The notes under the pieces: model-generated | Told to the model about the DNA's origin: nothing | Databases searched by the model: none | Seen by the model: the letters and a program-made list of their open reading frames with translations, nothing else | Part shown: positions 49,326-61,275 of the stretch, in pieces | How positions within the stretch are numbered: position 1 is the stretch's first letter | Layout of the letters: each line of letters starts with the position of its first letter | Made by a program: the position numbers and the translations under genes | Assembly (NCBI GenBank): GCA_004322045.1 | Contig: SCRN01000009.1 | Span: 206,209 to 270,208, forward strand | DNA from: Paraburkholderia sp. | Lineage (GTDB): Bacteria > Pseudomonadota > Gammaproteobacteria > Burkholderiales > Burkholderiaceae | DNA: 64,000 nt | Direction: 5' to 3'

Positions 49326-50891
49326 ATGATCAAGCAAGCGCTCATTTCCGTCTCCGATAAGTCCGGCATCGTGCAATTCGCTCGTTCGCTGTCGGAGCTC
49401 GGCGTCAAGATTCTGTCCACGGGCGGCACGGCGAAGCTGCTCGCCGACGCCGGCCTTCCGGTCACGGAAGTGGCCGATTACACCGGCTTTCCCGAGATGC
49501 TCGACGGCCGCGTGAAAACGCTCCACCCGAAAGTTCACGGCGGCATCCTCGCGCGCCGCGATCTGCCCGAGCACATGGCCGCGCTCGAAGCGCATTCGAT
49601 TCCGACGATCGATCTGCTCGTCGTGAACCTGTACCCGTTCGTCGCCACCGTATCGAAAGACGAATGCACGCTCGAAGACGCGATCGAGAACATCGATATC
49701 GGCGGCCCGACGATGCTGCGCTCCGCGGCCAAGAACCACCGCGACGTCACGGTCGTCGTCGACCCGGCCGACTACGAGACGGTGCTCTCGGAGATGCGCG
49801 CGAACGGCAACGCCGTCGGCTATGCCACGAATTTCCGTTTGGCGACGAAAGTGTTCGCGCATACGGCGCAATACGACGGCGCGATCACGAACTACCTGAC
49901 GAGCTTGACCGAGACGCTGCAACATTCGTCGCGCGTGGCGTATCCGAACACGTTGAACCTCGCGTTCGAAAAGGTGCAGGACTTGCGATATGGCGAGAAT
50001 CCGCACCAAAGCGCGGCGTTCTATCGCGAGTTGAAGGTGCCCGCCGGCGCGTTGGCCGGTTATCGCCAATTGCAGGGCAAAGAGCTGTCGTACAACAACA
50101 TTGCCGATGCCGATGCAGCGTGGGAATGCGTGAAGACGTTTGACGCGCCCGCTTGCGTCATCATCAAGCACGCGAATCCATGCGGCGTGGCGGTTGCCGC
50201 GAGCCCGGCCGAAGCGTACGCAAAAGCGTTCCAAACGGATCCGACGTCCGCGTTCGGCGGCATCATCGCGTTCAACCGCGAAGTGGACGAAGCGGCGGCT
50301 CAGGCCGTGTCGAAGCAGTTCGTCGAAGTGCTGATCGCACCGTCGCTGAGCGACGGCGCCAAGCAAGTGCTTGCCGCCAAGCAGAACGTGCGCGTGCTCG
50401 AGATTGCGTTGGGCGACGGTCGGAACGCGTTCGACTTCAAGCGTGTCGGCGGCGGCCTGCTCGTGCAGTCGCCCGATGCGAAGAACGTGCTGCCGCGCGA
50501 TTTGCGCGTGGTGACCAAGCGTCATCCGACACCGCAGGAAATGGACGATCTGATGTTCGCCTGGCGTGTCGCCAAATTCGTGAAGTCCAATGCGATCGTG
50601 TTCTGCGGCAAGGGCATGACGCTCGGCGTGGGTGCGGGCCAAATGAGCCGTGTCGATTCGGCGCGAATTGCGAGCATCAAGGCGGAGAACGCGGGGCTTT
50701 CGTTGCAGGGATCTGCCGTGGCGTCCGATGCGTTTTTCCCGTTCCGCGACGGCCTCGACGTCGTCGTCGCCGCGGGTGCGAGTTGCGTCATCCAACCGGG
50801 CGGCTCGGTGCGCGACGACGAAGTGATCGCCGCCGCCGACGAGCACAACATCGCGATGGTGGTGACGGGCGTGCGGCACTTCCGTCATTGA
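49326..50891 (+). CDS. purH: Bifunctional IMP cyclohydrolase/AICAR formyltransferase
   Basis: [38 protein letters not shown]. Confidence 0.97.
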   Translation: MIKQALISVSDKSGIVQFARSLSELGVKILSTGGTAKLLADAGLPVTEVADYTGFPEMLDGRVKTLHPKVHGGILARRDLPEHMAALEAHSIPTIDLLVVNLYPFVATVSKDECTLEDAIENIDIGGPTMLRSAAKNHRDVTVVVDPADYETVLSEMRANGNAVGYATNFRLATKVFAHTAQYDGAITNYLTSLTETLQHSSRVAYPNTLNLAFEKVQDLRYGENPHQSAAFYRELKVPAGALAGYRQLQGKELSYNNIADADAAWECVKTFDAPACVIIKHANPCGVAVAASPAEAYAKAFQTDPTSAFGGIIAFNREVDEAAAQAVSKQFVEVLIAPSLSDGAKQVLAAKQNVRVLEIALGDGRNAFDFKRVGGGLLVQSPDAKNVLPRDLRVVTKRHPTPQEMDDLMFAWRVAKFVKSNAIVFCGKGMTLGVGAGQMSRVDSARIASIKAENAGLSLQGSAVASDAFFPFRDGLDVVVAAGASCVIQPGGSVRDDEVIAAADEHNIAMVVTGVRHFRH

Positions 50892-50936
50892 CGAGCCGTT
50901 GGCGACGATGCCAACCGGCGCATAGCAGCGCGATGA

Positions 50937-50967
50937 AACCCGGCAACCGAACTGCCGGGTTTTTTTC
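50937..50967 (+). terminator. Rho-independent terminator after purH
   Basis: AAACCCGGCAACCGAACTGCCGGGTTTTTTT. Confidence 0.85.
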
Positions 50968-51089
50968 TGCCCGAAACACGTCGTCACCTGCCTCCGTCGG
51001 TCTGATTTTTGGAGGCCGACGCACGACGCGGGATGCAAGTGCGGTAATCAACAACTCACGCAGCAATCGTTTTTTCCGAAGTCGTTGGA

Positions 51090-52262
51090 TTGCCTACTTG
51101 GGAGCCACCCGTGTCACGTCCACCTGTTCTTGGCCCGAACGCCTATCTCATCGGCGTTCAGGGCGGTCGCCAGATGCTCGATACGCCCGCGCTGTTGATC
51201 GATCGCGTCGCACTCGAGCGCAATATCGCCAATATGGCCGCAACGGCCGAACGCCATTCGATCGGGCTGCGCCCACACGTGAAAAGCCATAAGTCGGCGC
51301 GCATTGCCCATATGCAAATCGACGCCGGCGCGATCGGCGTGAGCTGCGCCACGTTGGGCGAGGCCGAAGCGATGGTCGAGGCCGGTGTGTCCGGCGTGCT
51401 CGTCACCTCCCCCGTCGTCGGCGCGAATAAGCTGCGCCGGCTCGTTGCGCTCGCGCAGCAGGCCGGACCGCGTCAAGTGATGGTGGTGGTCGACGATCGG
51501 CGCAACGTTGCCGAGCTTGCCGTACTCGCCGCGCGGCTCCCTTTCCCGCTCGACGTACTGATCGATTACCACGCGGGGTACCACCGTACGGGCGTCGTCG
51601 ACGAAAGCGCCGCCCTTGCGCTTGCGCGCGCGATCTGCGAGACGGGCTCGCTCAGGCTTCGCGGTCTGCAAGCTTATGGCGGGCATCTGCAACACATCGA
51701 ACCGCGCGCCGAGCGGGAGAACGCGGCCGCCCAGTTGCGAGATGCGGTCGTCAACCTGCGTTCCGCGCTCGAGGCCGCCGGCACGCCGCTCGAAATCGTG
51801 ACGGGCGTGGGCACCGGTACCCATGAGGCCGATGCAGCGGCGGGCGTTTTCACCGAGATGCAACCTGGTTCGTACGTCTTCATGGATGTCGAATATGAGC
51901 ACGTCCTAAGCGAGCGTTCACGGGTGTCACCGTTTGAGACTGCGCTGTTCGTGCAGAGCACCGTCGTCAGCACACAGGCAAAATCGTGGGTCACCGTCGA
52001 CGCCGGCACGAAAAGCTTTGCCACCGATAGTGTGGCCCCGGTGATCGCACGCGGTGTAGACGGCCCATCCCGGTATGCGTTCTTCGGCGACGAACACGGC
52101 AAGCTCATCGTCGATGCCGAGCATCGGCCTTCGCTTGGCGCGCACGTCGAATTCGTGACACCCCATTGCGATCCCACCGTCAATCTGTACGACCGTTATC
52201 ACGTCGTGGAGGGCGACAGGCTCGTCGATATCTGGCCGATCGAGGCGCGCGGCAGACTTTGA
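51090..52262 (+). CDS. D-threonine aldolase / DSD1-family PLP enzyme
   Basis: LDTPALLIDRVALERNIANMA...LRPHVKSHKSARIAHMQIDAGAIGVSCATLGEAEAM; start may be GTG 51111. Confidence 0.88.
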   Translation: MPTWEPPVSRPPVLGPNAYLIGVQGGRQMLDTPALLIDRVALERNIANMAATAERHSIGLRPHVKSHKSARIAHMQIDAGAIGVSCATLGEAEAMVEAGVSGVLVTSPVVGANKLRRLVALAQQAGPRQVMVVVDDRRNVAELAVLAARLPFPLDVLIDYHAGYHRTGVVDESAALALARAICETGSLRLRGLQAYGGHLQHIEPRAERENAAAQLRDAVVNLRSALEAAGTPLEIVTGVGTGTHEADAAAGVFTEMQPGSYVFMDVEYEHVLSERSRVSPFETALFVQSTVVSTQAKSWVTVDAGTKSFATDSVAPVIARGVDGPSRYAFFGDEHGKLIVDAEHRPSLGAHVEFVTPHCDPTVNLYDRYHVVEGDRLVDIWPIEARGRL

Positions 52263-52381
52263 GGGGCGCTTAGCTGACTGCCGCTTGACTGTCTTACCGA
52301 GCGATAGGTGGTCGCAATACCGCATCGCAATGGTGTACGCCGTCGATCGTTGAAGTAATCGGAGATGAGCGCTAGCGGGAG

Positions 52382-53602
52382 TCATCGCGAGGAGGTGCAA
52401 CTCGACAGTTGGCCGATCACGCTGTGATGTAGCGCACAGACGGCGAGGCCGGCCGCCGCACATGCCCACCACAGATTGTTACCGCCGAAGGTGCCGTAAA
52501 TCCATGTTCCAGCGGCGGGCCCGTACAGCGAATGGCCTAGCCAAGCGGCCGTAAAAATGCCGAGGTAGCGGCCACGATCACGATTGGCGCTGCGGTCCAT
52601 GACAGCAAGCGTCCAAGCAGGCGTCAGCAGGATTTCTGCTGCCGTGACGCACGCCATCGTGATGGTTGCGTACATTGGGCCGCGACCAAGATTCAGAAGC
52701 GGAAATGCAATTGTGAGCAATAGCGCGCCCCATCGGCTCGCGGCAGAGACACCGATACGGCCGATGAGCATCATCGCGGGCGCTTGCACGAGGACAATCA
52801 AGAGTGCGTTGAAGGAGAACAAGTAGCCGATCCAGCGTGAATCGAGCTGATAGTCTTCAGACAGAAAGAGGCCAAACGCCCCGTACATTTGATCGAAAAT
52901 GCCAAGCGCGAGCAACTGGCCGAGCACAAACAGCAAGAATGCGGAGTCAGACCACGGCGAGGCTGACGCGCAACGGCCAGCGTAGCTGTGAGCGGCAGCG
53001 TGCGTCGGCCGCGCTTCCGTCGCGCCTACTGGGTCGCGCACATAGAGAGCTAACAGGCAGCCGCCCGCCACGTTCGCCATACCGGCCACAGCAAATAGGA
53101 CGGGGTAGCCGGTGCCCGACAGACCTGCAGCGGCGAAACCGGCAAGCGCGACTCCGAGGTTGAAGCAGATCCGGTGTAGGCCCTGTAGCCAAGTTGCATC
53201 GTGCGATCCTGCAGCCTCCATCACGAGACGCAGATTCGCTGGCCGAAACGCACCGTCCGCCGCACCGATCACGGGTGCGACGACAAATAGCCACGCAACG
53301 GCCGGTAATTGGGACATACATACTGCCAGCCCGCCGCTCACACACAGACACGCCGCAGTAAACTTACGCGAGTCCACGCGGCCCGTCAGGACACCGCCGG
53401 CGTATGCACCTGCGACACACCCGGCTCCGTATGCGGCCATCAACATGCCGACTATCTCGAAATCGAGCCTGTAGCTGCCTCTAAACAGCAAAGGCATGAA
53501 CAGCTTGATAATCACACTCGCGCTGTTAAGCATGGTCGCGCAGAGTTGGGCGCGCACGATACCGGGTAGCTCAAGAAACCGCGACAGCAAATTGAAGCGC
53601 AT
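52382..53602 (-). CDS. MFS transporter
   Basis: Multiple TM helices; YGAGCVAGAYAGGVLTGRVDSRK. Confidence 0.9.
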   Translation of the reverse strand: MRFNLLSRFLELPGIVRAQLCATMLNSASVIIKLFMPLLFRGSYRLDFEIVGMLMAAYGAGCVAGAYAGGVLTGRVDSRKFTAACLCVSGGLAVCMSQLPAVAWLFVVAPVIGAADGAFRPANLRLVMEAAGSHDATWLQGLHRICFNLGVALAGFAAAGLSGTGYPVLFAVAGMANVAGGCLLALYVRDPVGATEARPTHAAAHSYAGRCASASPWSDSAFLLFVLGQLLALGIFDQMYGAFGLFLSEDYQLDSRWIGYLFSFNALLIVLVQAPAMMLIGRIGVSAASRWGALLLTIAFPLLNLGRGPMYATITMACVTAAEILLTPAWTLAVMDRSANRDRGRYLGIFTAAWLGHSLYGPAAGTWIYGTFGGNNLWWACAAAGLAVCALHHSVIGQLSSCTSSR

Positions 53603-53942
53603 GATGGTCAGGATGCTCGGGCGTGTAAAAGATCGCTATCGCTGGGCCTGTGCGACACGAACTCATGGCCGGCCACGCATTGGCCTGTCGCATTAGGAAG
53701 GCTGCGCAGTTCACCGTATTGCGCCGACATACATCTCGCGCCGATCCATGATTCCTTCCTTGTGTTTCGCCCAGCGCGTCGCCCCCCTCCTTTTGCTTCC
53801 CTTCCTTGATCCTTGCGCCTCTCCGCGGGTCTAAATCGAAAGTCGACGCGATCCCGAGCAAAACTATCAGAGCGATCGCCCGACCGCCGACCTCCGGTGA
53901 AATTTTCAGACCAAGTGAAGTTAAGTAAATGACGCCCGCATG

Positions 53943-54020
53943 ATTATCACGTCGTGGAGGGCGACATGCTCGTTGATATCTGGCCGATCGAGGCGCGCGG
54001 CAGACTTTGAGCGGCGCTCA
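53943..54020 (+). pseudogene. Duplicated 3' end of the D-threonine aldolase-like gene
   Basis: tatcacgtcgtggagggcgacatgctcgttgatatctggccgatcgaggcgcgcggcagactttga, near-identical to 52197-52262. Confidence 0.9.
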
Positions 54021-54177
54021 GTGGGCTGGGAGTTGGCGGCCGATATGCGATATAGACGACCGCACGGATTCTCGTCCGCGGCGCCGGGCCTTCAAACGGT
54101 CCGGAATTTTCGCAGGGCGGCTTCTGCCCGCCCAAGCTCTGGCATCCTCGGGCGTATGCCACTAGCGGAGTCAAGCG

Positions 54178-54960
54178 ATGCCATATTCCATCGTCGAACC
54201 CGAGAATTTCACCGAAGAACATCAGTCGTTCATTGACCAGTTCGCGCAAACCATCGAAATCGCCTCCTCTCGGAGCGCCCTTATCGCCGGCGCAAAGGAT
54301 GTCCGGTCATGTCACTTGACCGCAAGCGACCGTTACGGGCGCACGGTGGGTTTATCTCGCGGTAAGGACGTATCCGGCCGGATGGATCGCGACATGCCCT
54401 GCGAGGGCACGGCGGCATTCGCAGATTGCTACGTGCGCGAAGACCGGCGTTTGTTGGAGGCGGGCGATACCGGCGCACTGAAATCGGTACTTAACATCCA
54501 TCGATACAAGACTGGCTCAAGCGCATTGGTATTCGATAAATTCTTGCTGAATCACCACCCGTCCAAATCTGTGCTCGGCATCGTTTACTGCGCTCACGAA
54601 ACGGACCTCGATCGGTTCGTCTCGTGGTTCCCCGACTACTGGGCGCAATTTGGTTTCGGTTGCAGCATCGAACGCGCCGAGGGCGAAATCGTCGATGGCG
54701 TCGGACGATTATCCGAAATCGAGTACGAGATCGCCTTTTTACTAGCGTTGGGCCTCGACACGAAAGCCATCGTGGGCTTTTTTCGGCGCCTGCGCCCAAG
54801 CCGCGTTGCCGACGTCGGCACGAGTCTCTTCAGCATCGCCGACAAGATGGCCGCGGCGGGCGTCGCGGTTGCAAGCATTCGCGATCGTTTGATCCTGGCT
54901 CGCGTCCACCAACGCATGCCGGCGTCGTTTTTCGCTAAAGTCACCCGGTCGCACCCGTAG
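54178..54960 (+). CDS. PAS/LuxR-like HTH transcriptional regulator
   Basis: N-terminal PAS-like; C-terminal LSEIEYEIAFLLALGLDTKAIVGFFRRLRPSRVADVGTSLFSIADKM. Confidence 0.65.
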   Translation: MPYSIVEPENFTEEHQSFIDQFAQTIEIASSRSALIAGAKDVRSCHLTASDRYGRTVGLSRGKDVSGRMDRDMPCEGTAAFADCYVREDRRLLEAGDTGALKSVLNIHRYKTGSSALVFDKFLLNHHPSKSVLGIVYCAHETDLDRFVSWFPDYWAQFGFGCSIERAEGEIVDGVGRLSEIEYEIAFLLALGLDTKAIVGFFRRLRPSRVADVGTSLFSIADKMAAAGVAVASIRDRLILARVHQRMPASFFAKVTRSHP

Positions 54961-54989
54961 GAAGTCGTCGCCGTCACGCGTCGCCGCCC

Positions 54990-55041
54990 TCGGCCGAACG
55001 CCTATCTCATCGATGTTGAGGGCGGTCGCCAGATGCTCGGG
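54990..55041 (+). pseudogene. Duplicated 5' fragment of the D-threonine aldolase-like gene
   Basis: cggccgaacgcctatctcatcgatgttgagggcggtcgccagatgctcg matches 51130-51180. Confidence 0.88.
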
Positions 55042-55101
55042 AAGATAGGCGCGCCGCGCCGTTCGCTGTAGTATCTCAGGCACTTCGTCCGACTTTTATT
55101 C

Positions 55102-55644
55102 ATGAGAATCCTCGGCATCGACCCCGGTTTGCGCGTGACGGGTTTTGGCGTCATCGAGCAAACGGGGCAACGGCTCACCTATGTGACGAGCGGCGTCATC
55201 CGCACGACCGACGGCGATCTGCCGTCCCGCCTCGGCACGATCTTCGAAGGCATCTCAGCACTGATCCGCCAGCACACGCCCGATCAGTCGGCCATCGAAA
55301 AGGTGTTCGTCAACGTCAACCCCCAATCGACGCTGCTGCTCGGTCAGGCGCGCGGCGCCGCGATTTGCGGCCTCGTTGCGGGCGGGGTGCCGGTGGCCGA
55401 ATACACCGCGCTGCAATTGAAACAGGCCGTCGTAGGCTACGGCCGTGCAACGAAAGAGCAGATGCAGCAAATGGTGGTGCGCTTGTTGAGCCTATCGGGC
55501 ATGCCGGGAACCGACGCCGCCGACGCGCTCGGCATGGCCATTTGCCACGCGCACGGCGGCAGCACGCTCGAAACGCTGGGGGGCATCGCCCCCGCCCTCG
55601 CCAAGAAAGGCTTGCGCGTGCGGCGCGGACGGCTGGTGGGCTAG
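55102..55644 (+). CDS. ruvC: Holliday junction resolvase RuvC
   Basis: [19 protein letters not shown]. Confidence 0.96.
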   Translation: MRILGIDPGLRVTGFGVIEQTGQRLTYVTSGVIRTTDGDLPSRLGTIFEGISALIRQHTPDQSAIEKVFVNVNPQSTLLLGQARGAAICGLVAGGVPVAEYTALQLKQAVVGYGRATKEQMQQMVVRLLSLSGMPGTDAADALGMAICHAHGGSTLETLGGIAPALAKKGLRVRRGRLVG

Positions 55645-55823
55645 GGCCAACTCATGACCCTAGCGCGAGGCCGAATATTTCGGAACGTCTGGTGCTACAG
55701 TTCGTGCTCGCTCGCCATCAGCCTAACCACGGCGCTCGTCGTTACCCTACGATGAGCGTCGCCGCATCACGCTAGAAGCGATCGCCTTTAACCACCATCA
55801 CGTCACGCTAAGCGCACCCCGCC

Positions 55824-56405
55824 ATGATCGGTCGTATCGCCGGCATCCTGCTCGAAAAGAATCCGCCCCACCTGCTCGTCGACTGCAGCGGCGTCGGCTA
55901 TGAAGTCGACGTGCCGATGAGCACCTTTTACAACTTGCCGTCGACGGGCGAGAAGGTCGTCCTGCTGACGCAGCTCATCGTGCGCGAAGACGCCCACCTG
56001 CTGTACGGCTTCGGCACGGCTCAAGAACGTGCCACGTTCCGCGAGTTGCTCAAGATCAGCGGCATCGGCGCACGCATGGCGCTGGCCGTGCTCTCGGGCA
56101 TGAGCGTGCAAGAACTCGCCCATGCGGTCACGTTGCAGGATGCCGCGCGTCTCACGCGCGTTCCGGGCATCGGTAAGAAAACGGCCGAACGGCTGCTACT
56201 CGAACTGAAGGGCAAGCTCGGCGCCGATATCGGCGCTGCAGCGGCGGCCGCATCGCCGTCGGACCACGCCTCGGACATCCTGAACGCCCTGCTCGCGCTC
56301 GGCTATTCGGAGAAGGAAGCGCTCGCGGCGATCAAGAACGTGCCGGCGGGCACGGGCGTCTCCGAGGGCATCAAGCTCGCGCTCAAGGCGCTGTCGAAGG
56401 CGTAG
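55824..56405 (+). CDS. ruvA: Holliday junction helicase subunit RuvA
   Basis: [28 protein letters not shown]. Confidence 0.96.
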   Translation: MIGRIAGILLEKNPPHLLVDCSGVGYEVDVPMSTFYNLPSTGEKVVLLTQLIVREDAHLLYGFGTAQERATFRELLKISGIGARMALAVLSGMSVQELAHAVTLQDAARLTRVPGIGKKTAERLLLELKGKLGADIGAAAAAASPSDHASDILNALLALGYSEKEALAAIKNVPAGTGVSEGIKLALKALSKA

Positions 56406-56541
56406 CCCCGGCCCGCCCTCGCGTGCGCCGGCCGCTCGGCGGGCGGGCCGCCAACAACGATGCCATGCGGCAAGAAAGCGCTCGCAACCGCTTTCCCATG
56501 CGCTCGGCTAAGCAGCTGGCGCGCGCGGTACAATTGCCCAC

Positions 56542-57609
56542 ATGATCGAAACCGACAAGCTCGCCGCCGAGCGCATCATTTCCGCGACACCCGCGTCGAC
56601 GCACGAAGAGGCCTTCGAGCGGGCGCTGCGTCCGCGTCAACTCGACGAATACGTCGGTCAGGAAAAGGTGCGCGGGCAGCTCGAAATCTTCATCGAAGCG
56701 GCAAAACGCCGCTCGGAAGCGCTCGACCACGTCTTGCTATTCGGGCCGCCCGGCCTAGGCAAGACGACGCTTGCGCACATCATCGCGCGCGAGATGGGCG
56801 TCAACCTGCGCCAAACCTCGGGGCCGGTGCTCGAACGCGCAGGCGATTTGGCGGCGCTGCTCACGAACCTCGAAGCGAACGACGTTCTATTCATCGACGA
56901 AATTCACCGCCTCTCGCCCGTGGTCGAGGAAATCCTCTACCCGGCGCTGGAGGACTACCAGATCGACATCATGATCGGCGAAGGACCAGCCGCACGCAGC
57001 GTGAAGCTCGATCTGCAGCCGTTTACGCTCGTTGGCGCAACCACGCGCGCCGGCATGCTGACGAACCCGCTGCGCGATCGCTTCGGCATCGTGGCACGGC
57101 TCGAGTTTTACGACGCCGAGCAACTCTCGCGCATCGTGCGACGCTCGGCAGCGCTGCTGGGCGCGCACATTCATCCCGAAGGCGCGTTCGAGATCGCCAA
57201 GCGGTCCCGCGGGACGCCCCGGATCGCCAATCGTCTGCTGCGCCGCGTGCGCGACTATGCCGAAGTCAAGGCCGACGGTTCGATCACGGCGCGCGTCGCC
57301 GATGCGGCGTTGGCCATGCTGGACGTCGACCCGGTCGGCTTCGATTTGATGGACCGCAAGTTGCTCGAAGCGATCCTGCACAAGTTCGACGGCGGCCCTG
57401 TCGGCGTCGACAATCTCGCTGCCGCGATCGGCGAAGAACGCGACACGATCGAAGACGTGCTCGAGCCGTACCTGATCCAGCAAGGTTATTTGCAGCGCAC
57501 GCCGCGGGGGCGCGTCGCGACGCTGGCCGCCTATCGCCATTTCGGCCTCGCCGCGCCCGATGCGTCGAGCACCGTGCGTACGCTATGGGACGACGAAGGC
57601 AACGGATAG
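56542..57609 (+). CDS. ruvB: Holliday junction helicase subunit RuvB
   Basis: [29 protein letters not shown]...[18 protein letters not shown]. Confidence 0.97.
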   Translation: MIETDKLAAERIISATPASTHEEAFERALRPRQLDEYVGQEKVRGQLEIFIEAAKRRSEALDHVLLFGPPGLGKTTLAHIIAREMGVNLRQTSGPVLERAGDLAALLTNLEANDVLFIDEIHRLSPVVEEILYPALEDYQIDIMIGEGPAARSVKLDLQPFTLVGATTRAGMLTNPLRDRFGIVARLEFYDAEQLSRIVRRSAALLGAHIHPEGAFEIAKRSRGTPRIANRLLRRVRDYAEVKADGSITARVADAALAMLDVDPVGFDLMDRKLLEAILHKFDGGPVGVDNLAAAIGEERDTIEDVLEPYLIQQGYLQRTPRGRVATLAAYRHFGLAAPDASSTVRTLWDDEGNG

Positions 57610-57688
57610 GCGCGCGCCGCCCCTCTCAAACACGCGAAGCCCAATCGCAATGTCCGAGCGGGCACGCCATCAACGAGACGGACGCACC

Positions 57689-58588
57689 ATGGCGCACGAC
57701 CCTTTGATCATGCGCATACGCCAGCGCGTCTCGCAAAGCGTGCTCAGTGTGACTAGCGGCAGCGGCCCCACGCTCGATTATGCGAATCCGCCCGGCGATC
57801 CGGGTCTGTTCGGCCCCGATTCCGTCTGCTGGCGCGTGCATGCCGATTTCACGTCGATGATGATCGGCGGCGTGAGCGCCTTGATGCTGCAGACGCTGCA
57901 TCCGCTGGCACTCGCCGGGGTCTGGGATCATTCGACGTTTCGCACCGACATGCGTGGCCGTCTGCGGCGCACAGCCACCTTCATCGCGGGCACGACTTAC
58001 GGCGCGCGCGCAGACGCCCTCGCACTGATCGAGCGCGTCAAACGCATTCATCTCTCGGTAACGGGCGTCGCGCCCGACGGCCGCCCCTACCGCGCGAGCG
58101 ATCCGGCGCTCTTGACCTGGGTTCATGTCGCGGAAGTGTCGAGCTTTCTGGCGGCGTTTCTGCGTTACGTGGACCCATCGCTATCCGCCGCACAGCAAGA
58201 CCGCTACTACGCGGAAGTCGCCTTGATCGCCAAGATGCTCGGTGCGGCCGACGTGCCCGAAACGCGTGCGCAAGTGGTCGCCTACCTGACAGCGATGCGG
58301 CCGCAGCTCGAGGCGAGCTCGCGCACGTTCGAAGTCGTGCGGATTCTGCGGCACGCCGCGCCGCCCGATCGTCCGCTCATGCGGCCGGCCGTGAAGCTGA
58401 TGCTGAGCGCAGGGGTCGATCTGCTGCCCGATTGGGCTCAGGCAATGCTCGGTTTCAACGCGTTGGCACGAATGCAAGCCGCGCTGGCGCGTCCAGGCGT
58501 GCGGGTGGTAGCGCCCGTCATTCGATGGGCGCACGTGAACGCCGTTTCCAAGCGCGCGCGACGGCGGGCTGCGGCGGCGTCGCCGTAG
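57689..58588 (+). CDS. Oxygenase MpaB-family (DUF2236) protein
   Basis: MMIGGVSALMLQTLHPLALAGVWDHSTFRTDMRGRLRRTATFIAGTTYG. Confidence 0.9.
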   Translation: MAHDPLIMRIRQRVSQSVLSVTSGSGPTLDYANPPGDPGLFGPDSVCWRVHADFTSMMIGGVSALMLQTLHPLALAGVWDHSTFRTDMRGRLRRTATFIAGTTYGARADALALIERVKRIHLSVTGVAPDGRPYRASDPALLTWVHVAEVSSFLAAFLRYVDPSLSAAQQDRYYAEVALIAKMLGAADVPETRAQVVAYLTAMRPQLEASSRTFEVVRILRHAAPPDRPLMRPAVKLMLSAGVDLLPDWAQAMLGFNALARMQAALARPGVRVVAPVIRWAHVNAVSKRARRRAAAASP

Positions 58589-58596
58589 CCGTAGCC

Positions 58597-59262
58597 CTAA
58601 CCCTGCCGCCTGACCAGTCCGTCGTCATCGCTCGCGGCGGACAAGTGCGCGATGTCGGCCCAACTGAGCACGCGCGCCGTGCCGTCTTCTGCGAATTCGA
58701 CGGTGTTGATGCTCGTATTGAGCAGCGGATAGTTGCGCGCAGCATCGAGCGGCAAGCCGCAGGCACGTCGATACACGCAATCGAGCACCCCGCCATGCGT
58801 CACACAGGCGATACGGCTGTCCGGATGCGCGCGCACGATCGCATCCACGGCATGCAGCACCCGGTGGTAGAACGAGCGCACCGATTCGCCGCCCTCGGGT
58901 GCAAACCCCGGGTCACGCGTTTGCCAGCGCGCATAGTCGTCGGGATAGCGTTGCGCGATCTCGCCGCTGTCGTGCCCTTGGAACACGCCGTATGCGCGCT
59001 CGCGCAACCCTTCGACAAGTTGCAGCTCTAGCCCGAGGGCGGTCGCCGCGGGCTGCGCCGTTTGCTGAGCACGCCGTAAATCGCTCGAATAAATCGCATC
59101 GAGGCGAGCGGCTTCACGAGCGTCGCGCGCCAGCCGTTCGGCCAGACGCTGCGCCTGGTCGATGCCGCTTTCGGCCAGCGGGATATCGATATGGCCTTGA
59201 ATGCGCTTGATGCGATTCCAGTCTGTTTCGCCATGTCGAATGAAAAGCACTTGGGTAGGCAT
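58597..59262 (-). CDS. Histidine phosphatase family protein
   Basis: MPTQVLFIRHGETDWNRIKRIQGHIDIPLAESG. Confidence 0.93.
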   Translation of the reverse strand: MPTQVLFIRHGETDWNRIKRIQGHIDIPLAESGIDQAQRLAERLARDAREAARLDAIYSSDLRRAQQTAQPAATALGLELQLVEGLRERAYGVFQGHDSGEIAQRYPDDYARWQTRDPGFAPEGGESVRSFYHRVLHAVDAIVRAHPDSRIACVTHGGVLDCVYRRACGLPLDAARNYPLLNTSINTVEFAEDGTARVLSWADIAHLSAASDDDGLVRRQG

Positions 59263-59299
59263 CGGCAGCGCCAGCGGATAAACAGCGAATAAGGGCAAG

Positions 59300-59758
59300 T
59301 CAGGGCCGCGTTTGCAGCCAGAACGTCACAGGGCCGTCGTTGACGAGCGAGACCTGCATCATCGCACCGAATTCGCCGGTTTCGACGATCGAATGGCGAG
59401 CACGCGCTGTCGCAACGAAATAGTCGAACAATCGCTTGCCGTCTTCCGGCGCCGCGGCCGGCGTGAAGCTCGGCCGCAAGCCACTGTTCGTATCCGCGGC
59501 CAGCGTGAATTGAGACACGAGTAGCAAGCCCCCGGCCTGGCCCGCGCCATCGATGTTGGTGACCGGCAGGTTCATCTTGCCGGCCGCATCGCTGAAGACC
59601 CGGTAACCGAGGACTTTGGCAAGCAATTTGTCGGCGCTTGCTTCGGTGTCGCCGCGCTCGGCGCAGACGAGCGCCAGCAGGCCGGGGCCGATCTGCCCCG
59701 TGACGCGCTCGCCCACTCGCACGCTGGCCTCGGCGACGCGCTGTATCAGCGCAATCAT
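59300..59758 (-). CDS. dtd: D-aminoacyl-tRNA deacylase
   Basis: [32 protein letters not shown]...[13 protein letters not shown]. Confidence 0.95.
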   Translation of the reverse strand: MIALIQRVAEASVRVGERVTGQIGPGLLALVCAERGDTEASADKLLAKVLGYRVFSDAAGKMNLPVTNIDGAGQAGGLLLVSQFTLAADTNSGLRPSFTPAAAPEDGKRLFDYFVATARARHSIVETGEFGAMMQVSLVNDGPVTFWLQTRP

Positions 59759-59843
59759 CGCCCCGCTCCGAAGCGACGCACGCTCGTGCCACCCGTGCCG
59801 CGCAGCTTGCTCGAACAGCGAATCGTCATCACGGCCCGGCCCC

Positions 59844-61091
59844 TCATGCCGTCAACGTGACGCGCGCGAAGCGGCGCTTGCCGACCTGAACCACGTATTC
59901 GCCCGCTTCGAGCTTGAGCGCTCTGTCGGAGATCACCGCGCCGTCGATCCGAACGCCACTTTGATCGATATTGCGCAGCGCCTCGCTCGTGGACGGCACG
60001 AGCCCCGCCTGCTTGAGCAATTGGCCGATGCCGAGCGGCGCCCCGCTGAGCGTGACCGAAACGATGTCATCGGGCACGCCGCCCTTGGCGCGGTGATTGA
60101 AATCCTCGAGCGCGCGCTCGGCGTCGGCTTGCGAATGAAAACGCGCGACGATCTCCTGGGCGAGCATGACTTTGAAGTCGCGGGGATTGCGTCCTTCGTG
60201 CGCTTCGCGATGGAAGCGCGCGATTTCGTCGAGGCTGCGAAACGAGAGCAATTCGAAGTAGCGCCACATCAGCGTGTCGGAAATGCTCATGAGCTTGCCG
60301 AACATGTCGCTCGGCTTCTCGCTGATGCCGACGTAGTTGTTCTTCGACTTCGACATTTTGTCGACGCCGTCGAGGCCTTCGAGCAACGGCATCGTCAAAA
60401 TGCATTGCTGTTCTTGCCCGTACTGCTTTTGCAATTCGCGGCCGACGAGAAGGTTGAACTTCTGATCGGTACCGCCCAGCTCCAAATCGGCGTTGAGCGC
60501 AACCGAGTCGTAGCCTTGCATCAGCGGGTAGAGAAATTCGTGGATCGAGATCGGTACGCCGCTTTGAAAGCGCTTCGTGAAATCGTCGCGCTCGAGCATG
60601 CGCGCCACGGTGTAGCGCGATGCAAGCTTGATCATGCCGTCGGCGCCGAGCGGCATCGACCATTCGCTGTTGTAGCGGATCTCGGTCTTTTCCCGGTCCA
60701 GCACCAGCGCGGCCTGCTCGAAGTACGTCTTGGCGTTCGATTCGATCTGCTCGCGCGTGAGCGGCGGCCGGGTTGCGTTGCGCCCCGACGGATCGCCGAT
60801 CAACGACGTGAAATCGCCGATCAGGAAAATGACGTTGTGACCGAGATCTTGCAACTGCCGCATCTTGTTGAGCACGACCGTGTGCCCGATGTGGATGTCG
60901 GGCGCGGTCGGGTCGAGCCCGAGCTTGATACGCAGCGGCGTGCCCGTTGCCGCGCTGCGCGCGAGCTTCTGCGCGAACTCGTCTTCGATCAGGAGTTCAT
61001 CGGCGCCGCGTTTGGCGACGGCGAGCGCGTGCCGCACCTCGTCGGTGATCGGCAGCGGCGTGGCAGGCTTGGAGGAAGACTCGGTGCTCAT
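59844..61091 (-). CDS. tyrS: Tyrosyl-tRNA synthetase
   Basis: [25 protein letters not shown]...[13 protein letters not shown]4 domain at C-term. Confidence 0.97.
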   Translation of the reverse strand: MSTESSSKPATPLPITDEVRHALAVAKRGADELLIEDEFAQKLARSAATGTPLRIKLGLDPTAPDIHIGHTVVLNKMRQLQDLGHNVIFLIGDFTSLIGDPSGRNATRPPLTREQIESNAKTYFEQAALVLDREKTEIRYNSEWSMPLGADGMIKLASRYTVARMLERDDFTKRFQSGVPISIHEFLYPLMQGYDSVALNADLELGGTDQKFNLLVGRELQKQYGQEQQCILTMPLLEGLDGVDKMSKSKNNYVGISEKPSDMFGKLMSISDTLMWRYFELLSFRSLDEIARFHREAHEGRNPRDFKVMLAQEIVARFHSQADAERALEDFNHRAKGGVPDDIVSVTLSGAPLGIGQLLKQAGLVPSTSEALRNIDQSGVRIDGAVISDRALKLEAGEYVVQVGKRRFARVTLTA

Positions 61092-61275
61092 CTTGAAGTC
61101 GGTTGGTCCGGGTTGATCCGGCTGGCGGAAGGTGCAAAAGCCGTAATTGTCCCATATCTGGGCCGCCTGCTAGCGTTCCGGGTCGCAGGTGCAATGATGG
61201 GCGGCCGTTAGCGCGCGCGCTCGTTCTCGCGGATAATCGGTCTGGCAAACGGGCGCGGGGCGCCTTGTTCGGGCC

